A DNA stretch of 44,850 bases from Prevotella illustrans (GTDB lineage: Bacteria; Bacteroidota; Bacteroidia; Bacteroidales; Bacteroidaceae): positions 1-44,850 of the forward strand of contig NZ_JAERMS010000021.1 in assembly GCF_017426725.1 (NCBI RefSeq), given 5' to 3'. Below the pieces are notes generated by a model, which was not told the DNA's origin, ran no database searches, and saw only the letters and a list, made by a program, of their open reading frames with translations. This document shows positions 26,693-34,960 of the stretch, in pieces (position 1 is the stretch's first letter; each line of letters begins with the position of its first letter). The translations under genes and the position numbers were made by a program.

Positions 26693-27649
26693 TTATAAGT
26701 GGAGTAGCGAAATGTCTACCAACTTATTGACAATCGCGTAGATAGTGAGGCCCGCCACGGAATGAATCTGCAACTTTCGGGCGATGTTGCGGCGGTGAGT
26801 AATCACCGTGTTGAGCGAAATGTAGAGATTGTTCGCAATTTCCTTATTGCTCATGCCCTGTACCAGGCACACCAGAATTTCCTTTTCACGGTCGCTGAGC
26901 TGTTCTTCGGTTTCGCCCTTCGTGCCAATCATTTTCTTAATGTTCAGCGTCACGTCCTTTTGGGTGAGTCGTTTCTCCAGTAGTCGGATGGTGGGGATGA
27001 AGATTTGCTCTTCCACCATGGCATGCTGACTCAGCCATTCCTCATTATTATATATACCATAGAGCGTGGCCGTGAGCAGGTTGTTGCGCAGTTCGTCGGA
27101 AGGCAGATACTTGATGATGATATTCTTGAGTTCCCTCAGTTTGTCTTCCACCTGATCGTGATGCTTGGAGAAGGTGCTGATGTCGAAGTTGTCGGGTACC
27201 TTTCCCTGCAGCAGTTGCTCAACATAGGGGAACACCGTCTTCTCTTCGTAGCGCATGTGCTTGACGATATCCTGTGAATATTCGTCATATAGTTGCAGGA
27301 TGAGCTGTGCCAGATTGTCGTGTTCGTCGAGCGCGTCCTTGAGTTCCTTGCGAATGAAAGGCAGTTGGAAGTCGATGTAATAGGCGTGCGAGGCCTTCAG
27401 ATATTTCAGGAGCGTGCTGACCGAAATACGGTCGGAGTCGTGACTGTTGTAATATCCGTTGATGGTGAAGTTGACAATGGTAAGGAAAGTATAGGTATCA
27501 ACGTTCTGACTTTCGCATACTTCGGCCACAGTTTTGTTGCCAAAGCCCAGGTTTATACCGAAGCTTCCTAAACTTTGAAGGATATTGCTATTGTCGCGAA
27601 TGATGCTGATCATTTGATCGTCCGCTTCATAAGTTTTCTGATGTTTCAT
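26693..27649 (-). CDS. Hemerythrin-like sensor fused to LuxR-type DNA-binding domain
   Basis: This 318-aa protein has three parts. Residues about 20-60 (LGSFGINLGFGNKTVAEVCESQNVD) resemble the ScdA/YtfE N-terminal domain but lack its adjacent cysteines. Residues about 80-230 form a hemerythrin-like helical bundle with candidate iron ligands H88, H131, E135, H163/H164, H209 and E213/E214. Residues about 252-310 are a LuxR-type helix-turn-helix (LSDREKEILVCLVQGMSNKEIANNLYISLNTVITHRRNIARKL). There is no receiver or PAS domain, so the di-iron bundle is probably the sensor, for oxygen, NO or iron. It is encoded 116 nt upstream of the GNAT-rubrerythrin pair on the same strand, which makes those genes plausible targets. 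Confidence 0.88.
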   Translation of the reverse strand: MKHQKTYEADDQMISIIRDNSNILQSLGSFGINLGFGNKTVAEVCESQNVDTYTFLTIVNFTINGYYNSHDSDRISVSTLLKYLKASHAYYIDFQLPFIRKELKDALDEHDNLAQLILQLYDEYSQDIVKHMRYEEKTVFPYVEQLLQGKVPDNFDISTFSKHHDQVEDKLRELKNIIIKYLPSDELRNNLLTATLYGIYNNEEWLSQHAMVEEQIFIPTIRLLEKRLTQKDVTLNIKKMIGTKGETEEQLSDREKEILVCLVQGMSNKEIANNLYISLNTVITHRRNIARKLQIHSVAGLTIYAIVNKLVDISLLHL

Positions 27650-27673
27650 AAATTACGTCATGGGGTGACGATG

Positions 27674-27681
27674 CAAATATA
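27674..27681 (-). promoter_or_regulatory. Putative -7 box for the hemerythrin-LuxR gene
   Basis: The minus strand reads TATATTTG (TAnnTTTG), 24 nt upstream of the start. A trinucleotide repeat lies about 45 nt further upstream. Confidence 0.5.
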
Positions 27682-27725
27682 CTTCTTTGTTTCGATATTT
27701 GCAAAAAATGAAAATAAAAAATAAA

Positions 27726-27746
27726 AATAATAATAATAATAATAAT
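27726..27746. repeat. (AAT)7 microsatellite
   Basis: Seven perfect AAT units within an A-rich tract, in the 196-bp gap between the hemerythrin-LuxR gene and the DltD-like gene. It lies upstream of the putative -7 box at 27674-27681. Confidence 0.9.
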
Positions 27747-27845
27747 CTGTCTTTACCTATATTGCACAGTGAGAGAGGTTATTTCTTCATGGGAAAACTT
27801 GATAAAATGTAGGTTGTCCGGGCTGTGAACCGGCTGCCGGGCAAG

Positions 27846-28847
27846 CTACTTGTAAACCTGTTGCAGTATTTTCTGCCCCACGCAGCGACGATAATGTATG
27901 GGATCGTAAAAGCCGTGGTAGTCGTGGAGCGGCAGGTTGGCGGAAAAATCGTAGACCACCGAGTCGCCGAAGAGCGTGCGCAGTGCCTGCAGGTCGCGAC
28001 TATTGAGCTGCTCAAGTTCGAAAGTCGGACCAACAATTAGCTTGAGGCGGGTGTTATGTCGTCGGCAGAAGTCGCGTATTTCAGTCAGCCGGGTGAGTTG
28101 TTCGGGTCCGATGACTGGGGCGTGTGGATGTACGGTTTGCGGTTTGGCGATGGCCTTGCGCCAGTGGGGTTGCTTCCAATAGTCTTCGCCCATGCGTCTG
28201 ATGTCGTCTTCCTGTTCCAGCGTGGCGTCGTTGGTGTAGCGAGTGTGGCTTCGGCCTTCGTCTTCTATCACGTTGGCCATGGACTTGTCGTAGTGATTCG
28301 TGAACTTGAATTTCAAGTAGGGCAGCAGGAATTTGGGAAAAAGAAAGCCCTGTAGGTAGGCGGCCTGATAGCTGAAAAAGCTCTTACCGGTCACGTCGGG
28401 CGGCATAATGTGCATTACGCCGGGCTGCGGGTGGGCCTTTTCGTAGAAAGAACGTTCGGTTACGAGGAGCAAGTTTTTCACCTGCTGGCCCGGCAGTTTG
28501 TCGAGGGCCTGCAGCTTGAGGCACACGTCGCCAAGACCTTCGCTGTTGCCGAAGAAGCGGAACGGGCGGGCGTTGATGTAGCGGTTCCAGTCGTCGCAGT
28601 TGTAAGCCTTGGTGCACGAGGCTCCCATGATGAACGAGTCGTAGTGTCGCGTCTTGCGAAACATTTTGATTTTCTTCCATCCGATGTCGCCTTCGCTTAG
28701 TTCCACGTGGCAATGGTCATAATCGTCGTAGGAGCGGATGACCATGAACGGATCTTCATAGCAGTAGATAGCTACAAGAAGAAGGAAGGGAAGGCTGAGT
28801 GCCAGACACTTGAGATAGAATATGTGAAGTGGCTTTTGAGATTTCAT
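27846..28847 (-). CDS. DltD-like SGNH-type protein, last gene of the dlt-like operon
   Basis: This 333-aa protein has one N-terminal membrane helix (about 8-29) and an extracytoplasmic domain. FIMGASCTKAYNCDDW places a candidate nucleophile Ser77 in a GxS motif. The C-terminal FYDPIHYRR supplies a DxxH pair (D315, H318), the catalytic layout of DltD and related SGNH acyl-transfer proteins. Overall similarity to DltD is weak, so the call leans on this triad and on context. It starts 3 nt after the MBOAT stop. It probably accepts or transfers the acyl (aminoacyl) group from the MBOAT protein to an envelope acceptor. The acceptor is unknown because Gram-negatives lack teichoic acids. Confidence 0.7.
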   Translation of the reverse strand: MKSQKPLHIFYLKCLALSLPFLLLVAIYCYEDPFMVIRSYDDYDHCHVELSEGDIGWKKIKMFRKTRHYDSFIMGASCTKAYNCDDWNRYINARPFRFFGNSEGLGDVCLKLQALDKLPGQQVKNLLLVTERSFYEKAHPQPGVMHIMPPDVTGKSFFSYQAAYLQGFLFPKFLLPYLKFKFTNHYDKSMANVIEDEGRSHTRYTNDATLEQEDDIRRMGEDYWKQPHWRKAIAKPQTVHPHAPVIGPEQLTRLTEIRDFCRRHNTRLKLIVGPTFELEQLNSRDLQALRTLFGDSVVYDFSANLPLHDYHGFYDPIHYRRCVGQKILQQVYK

Positions 28848-28850
28848 ATC

Positions 28851-30221
28851 TTAAAACTGAATGTAAATAAAGTTTTCTACACCGAACGCCCCGTACCAGA
28901 AGATGACGCCCACGATGACAACATAGATTGTCCAGCGCAGAGGGGCGGACAGGCGACTGCTGCGCTCGCCGAGGCGGTAACGGCTGTGGAGCCATTCCAG
29001 GACGAACATCAGTACGGCGGCGATGCCGACAACTATCCACTCTTGATCGGATAGTCCGAGACGCAGCTCCTTGGCCGATGTCTGCATGCCGTCGAACAGA
29101 TGGGCGTAGGTATAGAACACGTCGCCGACACTTGTCAGCCTGAAGAAGAGCAGTGACAGGGCAAAGAGCAGGTAGGTGCGCACTATCATCAGCGTTTTCC
29201 CCGCGTGTCGGCCCAAGTGGGCGTATAGTTTCTCGCGGCGATTGCCCAGCACTGTCTCGCCGATGATGACCAGCCCTTGGAACAGTCCGTAAACGGCGAA
29301 GGTCCAGCCGGCCCCGTGCCAGACGCCGATGGCTACGAAGGTGATGAGCAATGAGGCATAGACGCCCCAGCGTTTCCACGACCGCAGCGATGCGCTGAGC
29401 GGCATGAAGATGTAGTCGCGCACCCAAAACGAAAGGCTCATGTGCCACCGACGCCATAGTTCGCCGGTCGACGTGGCGGTAAAAGGCCGGTCGAAGTTGG
29501 GCTGCAGCTTGAAACCGAGCATGCGTCCCAGCCCCAGTGCCATGCAGGTGTAGCCCGCGAAGTCGGCGTAAAGCTGGATGGGGTAGAGCAGGGTGGCCAC
29601 GAGCAGTTGCATACCGGTGGCTCCATGCACGTTGTCGAGCACGATGTCGAGTGCCGGACCTATGCGGTCGGCGATGACGAGCTTGAGAAAGCAGCCCCAA
29701 GCCACCGTTTTCAGCCCGCCGACTATCTGCTCGTAGTCGAAAACATGCGCTTTCTTGAGTTGTGGCAGCAGGTTTTCGGCACGTTCAATGGGGCCCGAGA
29801 GAAACTTCATGAAGAGCAGCATGTAGAGCGAAAAATCGATGAAATCGTCTTCCGGATCCTCTTCCCAGTAGATTTCGATGAGATAAGAGATGGCCTGAAA
29901 CGTGTAGAACGAAATGCCCAATGGAAACAAGGGCGACCAATAGCGGGCTATCAGCCAAAAGCCTACAAGTCCGCCAATGCCCAACCACAGCCAACGGGTG
30001 GCCCGTGGCGTGTTGACGGTGGCGTGAATGCGCTTTCCGATGAGAAAGGTGAAGACCGTTATGGCTGCGGCTACTAATAGATAAATCCAATGATAATAGC
30101 CAATGAAGACGCAACTGGCCATCAGCAACAACGCATGCTGGTAACGCCGCCTGTCGGTAGCGTAGTAAAGAACGAATGTGATGAACATCATCACCACAAA
30201 CGGGATTGATAAAAATTCCAT
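28851..30221 (-). CDS. MBOAT family membrane acyltransferase (DltB-like)
   Basis: This 456-aa polytopic protein has the MBOAT signature. The conserved FMKFLSGPIERAENLLPQ (about 137-154), QLYADFAGYTCMALGLGRMLGF (about 216-237), WRRWHMSLSFWVRDYIFMPL (H260) and VAIGVWHGAGWTFAVYGLFQG (catalytic H302) occur in the DltB/AlgI order. It should move an activated acyl or aminoacyl group from the carrier protein across the inner membrane. It lies 27 nt after the carrier-protein gene and 3 nt before the DltD-like gene. Confidence 0.92.
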   Translation of the reverse strand: MEFLSIPFVVMMFITFVLYYATDRRRYQHALLLMASCVFIGYYHWIYLLVAAAITVFTFLIGKRIHATVNTPRATRWLWLGIGGLVGFWLIARYWSPLFPLGISFYTFQAISYLIEIYWEEDPEDDFIDFSLYMLLFMKFLSGPIERAENLLPQLKKAHVFDYEQIVGGLKTVAWGCFLKLVIADRIGPALDIVLDNVHGATGMQLLVATLLYPIQLYADFAGYTCMALGLGRMLGFKLQPNFDRPFTATSTGELWRRWHMSLSFWVRDYIFMPLSASLRSWKRWGVYASLLITFVAIGVWHGAGWTFAVYGLFQGLVIIGETVLGNRREKLYAHLGRHAGKTLMIVRTYLLFALSLLFFRLTSVGDVFYTYAHLFDGMQTSAKELRLGLSDQEWIVVGIAAVLMFVLEWLHSRYRLGERSSRLSAPLRWTIYVVIVGVIFWYGAFGVENFIYIQF

Positions 30222-30248
30222 GTGAAAGTGTGAACTGAGCGGAATGTA

Positions 30249-30494
30249 TTACTGCTGACTTTTGGCCAGAATCGTATCTATCATATCGCCGATATTCTTC
30301 ATGCGGATAATGTCGCGCAATTTGAAGTGGACTCCCCACAGCCGTTCGATTTCGCTGATAATCGTCATGTTGGTCAGAGAGTCCCAGTTGTCAATATCAT
30401 CGGTCGACATCGATTCGTCGAGTTGCAGGTTTTCCTTATTTAAAACGACGGAGAAAATGCCATTCAGGGCAGTTAATATTTCTTTTCTTTCCAT
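30249..30494 (-). CDS. Acyl/aminoacyl carrier protein (DltC-like)
   Basis: This 81-aa carrier protein has the phosphopantetheine site in DNWDSLTNMTIISEIER, with Ser39. It has the predicted four-helix fold and acidic surface expected of DltC or ACP. It starts 10 nt after the ligase stop and precedes the MBOAT gene, so it should be loaded by the adenylating ligase and used by the MBOAT protein. Confidence 0.92.
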   Translation of the reverse strand: MERKEILTALNGIFSVVLNKENLQLDESMSTDDIDNWDSLTNMTIISEIERLWGVHFKLRDIIRMKNIGDMIDTILAKSQQ

Positions 30495-30504
30495 TGCTGT
30501 ATTT

Positions 30505-31989
30505 TTATTTTATAAGTTCTTTAATTCTCTTACGGTCAATCTTATTACTCATATTTTGTGGAAATGTCGGCATGAAGACAATCTTGGATGGTATCATATA
30601 GGACGGCAGATAGGTCTTCAGATACGCTTCCAGCTCCAGACAGCTGTGATCGTCTTCTCGCTCAATGGCCATGCTGATGGTTTCCCGGCCCTGCTGACCG
30701 GTTACTACGGCCACTACAGCCGTCTGCCGGTTGTAAAAACGGCGGGTCACGCTTTCAATCTCACTCAGCTCGATGCGGTAGCCTTGAATCTTGACTTGTG
30801 AATCCTTGCGGCCGAGATACATGATATCGCCGTCCCGGTCGGCCATGCAGAGGTCACCGGTGAGATACCAGCGGCGTCCTTCGTGGTTGAAGAAAGCGGC
30901 TTGGTTCTTCTCGTTATCCTGCCAATAGCCGGGTGTCAGCTGTTCGCCCGACAAGCAGAGCTCGCCGATAGTTCCTTCATTTACGGGCTGTCGGGCCTCA
31001 TCTACGATCATCGTGTCCGACCATTTCATGGTTTGGCCTATGCTGATGATGTTATTGTGCTGTTTCACCTGTTGCTGGGGAAGTCGGTAGCCCGTGCAGT
31101 AAATCGTGTTTTCGGTAGGGCCGTACACATTCCAGATTTCAGCCTGGGGCACGGCCTGTTGCCACGGAAGAGTGTCGTCGGTCGTCAGGGCTTCGCCGGC
31201 AAACAGTGAATAGCGTAGCTGAGGAGCCTCGATCTCCTGTAGGTAAGGCTTCAGATAATGGATGACAGAAGGCACCATGAAGGTGATTGTCAGCGCGTAT
31301 TCATCGAGTAGGCGGAATGACTCTTCCCATTTGATACAGCCCAAGCGCATCGTATAGACGCAGGCACCGGCCAAGAGGGGTAGCAGATAGCAACCTACCG
31401 ACAGGTCGAATGTGAGGTCGAACATCTGAAGACAGCGGTCGTCGGCCCGGTGATGAATACCCAAGGCTTCGACCGATTGGATGAACGCGCTCACGTTGCC
31501 GTAGCTTACGGGCACGCCTTTCGGCATTCCGGTGCTGCCCGACGTGAATAGAATATAAGCCGGTGTCCGACTGTTGAATTCTTGTATTGTATGAAGATTT
31601 GAAGCAGAAGGGAGTGATTCTCCCGTATGAATGACATATTGATTATGGTAGCGAGTGTCTGTGCCGGAGTCGAGAACGACTTTTATGCCCACCTGCTCGA
31701 TGATATTAACGCATCGGGCTATCGGTTGGAGCGGATGGAGTGGCACGTAACATTTGCCTTCCATCCAGATTGCGAGAATTGCCGCGTATGTGGCCAGGTC
31801 ATTGTTGGCTACCAATCCGATGTATATATCGTTGATTCGCTGAAGCGATTGGCGAATAGCAGCCACTTTGTCGGCTAATTGCTGATACGTGAAATATGTA
31901 TCTTCAATGCAGAACGCGTTGTTCTGTCGATGTTGTTGTAGGCTATCAAGGAGTAGCGCTGGGAAGTTTGTGTGATTAATCGTATCCAT
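30505..31989 (-). CDS. AMP-forming amino-acid/acyl ligase (DltA-like)
   Basis: This 494-aa member of the ANL superfamily activates a substrate with ATP and loads it on the carrier protein. The A3 phosphate loop is ILFTSGSTGMPKGVPVSYGN (146-165), the A5 motif NVYGPTENT (287-295), and YLTGDL near the hinge precedes GRKDSQVKIQGYRIELSEIE; the catalytic C-terminal Lys is in the MSNKIDRKRI segment. FDLTFDLSV keeps Asp195, the residue that contacts the substrate amino group in DltA enzymes, favouring an amino-acid substrate. The segment SLFAGEAL has Ala264 where I recall DltA having the Cys that selects D-Ala. First gene of the four-gene operon, divergent from the M15 peptidase gene. Confidence 0.88.
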   Translation of the reverse strand: MDTINHTNFPALLLDSLQQHRQNNAFCIEDTYFTYQQLADKVAAIRQSLQRINDIYIGLVANNDLATYAAILAIWMEGKCYVPLHPLQPIARCVNIIEQVGIKVVLDSGTDTRYHNQYVIHTGESLPSASNLHTIQEFNSRTPAYILFTSGSTGMPKGVPVSYGNVSAFIQSVEALGIHHRADDRCLQMFDLTFDLSVGCYLLPLLAGACVYTMRLGCIKWEESFRLLDEYALTITFMVPSVIHYLKPYLQEIEAPQLRYSLFAGEALTTDDTLPWQQAVPQAEIWNVYGPTENTIYCTGYRLPQQQVKQHNNIISIGQTMKWSDTMIVDEARQPVNEGTIGELCLSGEQLTPGYWQDNEKNQAAFFNHEGRRWYLTGDLCMADRDGDIMYLGRKDSQVKIQGYRIELSEIESVTRRFYNRQTAVVAVVTGQQGRETISMAIEREDDHSCLELEAYLKTYLPSYMIPSKIVFMPTFPQNMSNKIDRKRIKELIK

Positions 31990-32018
31990 TATATTCGCAT
32001 ATATTTTAATTTAAAGAC

Positions 32019-32031
32019 GCCGCTTTGCGGC
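32019..32031 (-). promoter_or_regulatory. Short hairpin in the dlt-like operon leader
   Basis: GCCGC-TTT-GCGGC forms a perfect 5-bp stem, 29 nt upstream of the ligase start. No clear -7 box was found for this operon in 31990-32160, so the role of the hairpin is unknown. Confidence 0.35.
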
Positions 32032-32145
32032 AATACCCCTACTGATAGAAATATAAATTTTGTCGAAATCTTGCTTTCATCTATAGAAAAAAGGTGTAAA
32101 AATGGATTCTTTACGTGTTTTTGAGAAGAATCGGTATTTAATGCT

Positions 32146-32153
32146 TAACTTTG
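32146..32153 (+). promoter_or_regulatory. Putative promoter of the M15 peptidase, near-leaderless
   Basis: TAACTTTG matches TAnnTTTG and ends only 7 nt before the ATG at 32161. A TTTG at 32120-32123 may be the -33 element, with a slightly long 22-nt spacer. Confidence 0.55.
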
Positions 32154-32160
32154 TAAAGAC

Positions 32161-32829
32161 ATGAAGAAACTCATTGTAATCAGCGTCTTGGCGATAGCTG
32201 TTGTGCTGTCGCTCGGTGCCCAAGAGCGGAAAAAAGAAAGTCGGAAAGAAGCTAACGGCTTTCTGTCCATGCCTATTCCCGATACGGTGTTTGCCCGGAT
32301 GCGAGGCTGTTCTTATCCCGCGGAATGCTTAGTGAAACGGTCGGAATTGCGCTATCTGCGTCTTTGGCATTATGGTTTCGATGGGAAAAAACACGAAGGA
32401 GAGCTTGTTTGCAATGCAACGATCGCCAACGAGCTGTTAACAATCTTCAAACAGCTGTATGAACTGCGTTATCCTATCGAACGAATGCGGCTCATTGACG
32501 ATTACGGAGCTGATGATGAGCGGGCGATGCGGGCCAATAACAGCAGCTGTTTTTGTTATCGAAAGGTGAAAGGGCATGCTAAACTGTCGGCCCATGCCCG
32601 GGGAATGGCCGTTGATCTGAATCCTTTCTACAATCCTTACTACCGCCGGTTGAAAAATGGAAAGGAGATTGTTCAGCCGGCAAACGCACGTAAATATTGT
32701 GACCGCACGCGGAATTTTCCCTACAAGATTACGACAGACGATCCGGCCTATAAGCTGTTTCGCAAGTACGGATTCAAGTGGGGAGGTAGTTGGAAGAGCG
32801 TGAAGGACTATCAACACTTTGAAAAATAA
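32161..32829 (+). CDS. M15 family D,D-/L,D-type peptidase
   Basis: This 222-aa exported protein has a signal peptide (MKKLIVISVLAIAVVLSLGAQ). The M15 zinc motif reads KLSAHARGMAVDLNPFYNP, with the His and Asp zinc ligands and the following Asn-Pro. A second site near the C-terminus, WGGSWKSVKDYQHFEK, supplies the third ligand His. These match the SxHxxGxAxD...HxE arrangement of D-alanyl-D-alanine carboxypeptidases and related peptidoglycan endopeptidases. It should trim peptide cross-links in the periplasm. It faces the dlt-like operon, consistent with envelope remodelling, and ends just before a perfect hairpin. Confidence 0.92.
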   Translation: MKKLIVISVLAIAVVLSLGAQERKKESRKEANGFLSMPIPDTVFARMRGCSYPAECLVKRSELRYLRLWHYGFDGKKHEGELVCNATIANELLTIFKQLYELRYPIERMRLIDDYGADDERAMRANNSSCFCYRKVKGHAKLSAHARGMAVDLNPFYNPYYRRLKNGKEIVQPANARKYCDRTRNFPYKITTDDPAYKLFRKYGFKWGGSWKSVKDYQHFEK

Positions 32830-32866
32830 GCGAAGGGCCTTGTTCGTTGCGAACAAGGCCCTTCGC
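32830..32866. terminator. Perfect 17-bp hairpin between converging genes
   Basis: GCGAAGGGCCTTGTTCG and its exact complement flank a TTG loop, immediately after the M15 stop and 50 nt before the DUF349 stop on the other strand. There is no long T tract, but position and stability make a bidirectional terminator likely. Confidence 0.8.
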
Positions 32867-32916
32867 CCGTTAATCCCCGATATTGCCGGTCGGCTGCGGC
32901 GGAGAGTGGAAAATAA

Positions 32917-34728
32917 TCAGTCTTGGTTCTGATTCTCGGCATCGATAGCCTTAATCTTCTGCTTCACGAGCTCCATGTCGTCTTTGAGTTTCTGCACCTT
33001 TCGGTTCATCTCGTCAATCAGGCTGTTGCCCTTTTTGCTGGAAGCATTGAGGAATCCCAAGTTGTTCTCATAGGTGATGATTTCCTGTTTCAATCCTTCA
33101 TAGCGGCGCATCAGCCGGCCACGCTCATTGTCGAGGGCGTCTTCACCACGCTTGACAACGTTCTTCAGGTTACTCTTGAAAGTGTCAAGACGCTTTTGGG
33201 CAATGGTGATGTTGAGCTCTTTATAGAGCTTATCGAGCACGTCGTGATATTCCTTATAAAGTTTGTCTTTCTCTCTATAAGGCACGTGTCCCACCTGATT
33301 ATAGGAGTCGACGAGCGTTTGTACCTTTTCCTGAATATTTTCGGCTTTTTCTTCAGCCAGCGCCTTGAGCTGTGAAATGATGTCGCGCTTCTTATCGAGG
33401 TTGGCGTGTTCCTCACCGCGTGTGCCGGCATTGGCCGCATTGCGCGCTTCGAAGAACTTATTGCAAGCCGTAAGGAAATCGTTCCACAGCTGGTCACCTC
33501 GTTTCTTAGGTACCATGCCGATGGTTTTCCACTCTTTTTGCAGCGCGATCAGTTTATCACTGGTCGACTTCCATTCGGTGCTGTCCTGCAAAGCACGGGC
33601 TTTTTCCACCAACGCCTCTTTCTTACGGGCATTCTCCGCAAACGCCTCTTTGAGCTGTTTGAAGTATTGGGCTTTCTTGCCGAAGAAGTTGTCGCAGGCC
33701 GCACGGAAGCGTTCGAATATCTTTACGTTCATCTTTTGGGGCGCGAAACCGATGGTTTTCCACTCTGCCTGAATGGCAATGATGGCCTTGGTATGCTTTT
33801 CCCAGTCGGCGGCGTTTTTATTATCTTCGCCCGCAATGGCTTCCGCTTGTTCACAGAGGGCTGTCTTACGCGTCAGGTTTTCTTCTTCCTGGGCACGTAA
33901 TTGTTCGAAATGCTGCTGGTGTTTCTTGTTGATAATGGTAGAAGCGGCCTTGAAACGAGCCCAGATCTGTTCGCGCAAGTCTTTGACTACAGGACCGATT
34001 TCACGATATTGCTGATGGAGTTCCTGCAACTGATGGAAAGCGCTGATGACGTCCTTTTCCTGATCGAGCTTTTCAGCCGCTTCGCAAAGGCCTGTCTTAA
34101 GATCCAGGTTTTTCTTGAAGTCGTATTCGCGGGCTTCGCTATTGAGCTTCAATAGGTCGTAGAATTGTTCCACGTAGAGCTGATAGTTGCGCCAAAGCTC
34201 ATTGGCCTTGTCGGCCGGTACAGCTTTGATCTCTTTCCACTGTTGCTGCAGCTCCTTGAATTTGGAGTACGACTTATTGGCCTCTTCGGGCGAAGTAGCC
34301 ATTGATTTGATTGCCTCGATAATCTCAAGTTTCTTCTTCAGATTCTCCTGTTTTTCCTCTTCTTGTTGGAGGAACAGCTTTTGGCGTTTTTCTTTGATAA
34401 GACTCATTTCGGCCTTGAACACTTCTTCCTGTTCGTCGGGAGTCACTATGTATTGCTCGGGATTGCCACCGGCATCCAGATATTCTTTCTGTTTGGCTTC
34501 GCGCTCTGCGATATGAATTTTGTAGAATGAAGTTTTCAGGTAGTCAATCTCGTCTTTCTGTGGATTTTCGTCGCCGCTTACGATTTCCTTCAAGCGCTCG
34601 ATGATCTCAGACTTTGACTTGTAGACTTTGTGTGAAAGGGGTTCTTCAACTTCTTTCGCCGTGTTTTCAGATACTACATTCTCCTCCGGGGTTCCCTGAT
34701 TCAGGGTATTTTCTTGAGAGTCCATCAT
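32917..34728 (-). CDS. DUF349 domain-containing coiled-coil protein
   Basis: This 603-aa, highly charged, largely helical protein has at least five DUF349-type repeats: QWKEIKAVPADKANELWRNY, QYREIGPVVKDLREQIWARF, EWKTIGFAPQKMNVKIFERF, EWKTIGMVPKKRGDQLWNDF and SYNQVGHVPYREKDKLYKEY (about residues 160-510). Each shows the W/Y-x-x-I/V-G-x-x-P turn followed by an aromatic helix. The N-terminus is acidic and low in complexity, and the C-terminus is a coiled coil. It has no signal peptide. The function is unknown; it is a common Bacteroidetes protein. It has its own -7 box about 72 nt upstream. Confidence 0.9.
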   Translation of the reverse strand: MMDSQENTLNQGTPEENVVSENTAKEVEEPLSHKVYKSKSEIIERLKEIVSGDENPQKDEIDYLKTSFYKIHIAEREAKQKEYLDAGGNPEQYIVTPDEQEEVFKAEMSLIKEKRQKLFLQQEEEKQENLKKKLEIIEAIKSMATSPEEANKSYSKFKELQQQWKEIKAVPADKANELWRNYQLYVEQFYDLLKLNSEAREYDFKKNLDLKTGLCEAAEKLDQEKDVISAFHQLQELHQQYREIGPVVKDLREQIWARFKAASTIINKKHQQHFEQLRAQEEENLTRKTALCEQAEAIAGEDNKNAADWEKHTKAIIAIQAEWKTIGFAPQKMNVKIFERFRAACDNFFGKKAQYFKQLKEAFAENARKKEALVEKARALQDSTEWKSTSDKLIALQKEWKTIGMVPKKRGDQLWNDFLTACNKFFEARNAANAGTRGEEHANLDKKRDIISQLKALAEEKAENIQEKVQTLVDSYNQVGHVPYREKDKLYKEYHDVLDKLYKELNITIAQKRLDTFKSNLKNVVKRGEDALDNERGRLMRRYEGLKQEIITYENNLGFLNASSKKGNSLIDEMNRKVQKLKDDMELVKQKIKAIDAENQNQD

Positions 34729-34799
34729 TTAACCAATTTAAGTTTATGATTCGGTTATTCCATGATTCATAGAAGAATCAACAGCTAACTTATTGATTG

Positions 34800-34807
34800 C
34801 AAACTTA
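34800..34807 (-). promoter_or_regulatory. Putative -7 box for the DUF349 gene
   Basis: The minus strand reads TAAGTTTG (TAnnTTTG), 71 nt upstream of the start codon at 34728. Confidence 0.45.
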
Positions 34808-34960
34808 TATAAAATAATTGTAAAAACCTAATATAAATCTATTTTTTTTGTTTTTATTAGGCTTTGGAAAGTCGTTGGTAAGTAGAGAGTTGAGTTGCTT
34901 GGGCAGTATGTGGCATGAAAGGAAAGCGTAAGCGCCCGAAAGTGTTCACGCCATACCGTT

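Noticed and set aside
28851..30221. Alginate O-acetyltransferase AlgI
   Set aside because: The MBOAT fold is shared, but the operon context (carrier protein and adenylating ligase) points to DltB-like transfer.
27846..31989. Siderophore or non-ribosomal peptide cluster
   Set aside because: There is a single adenylation protein with a stand-alone carrier, no condensation or thioesterase domain, and MBOAT plus DltD-like partners, which fits a Dlt-type system better.
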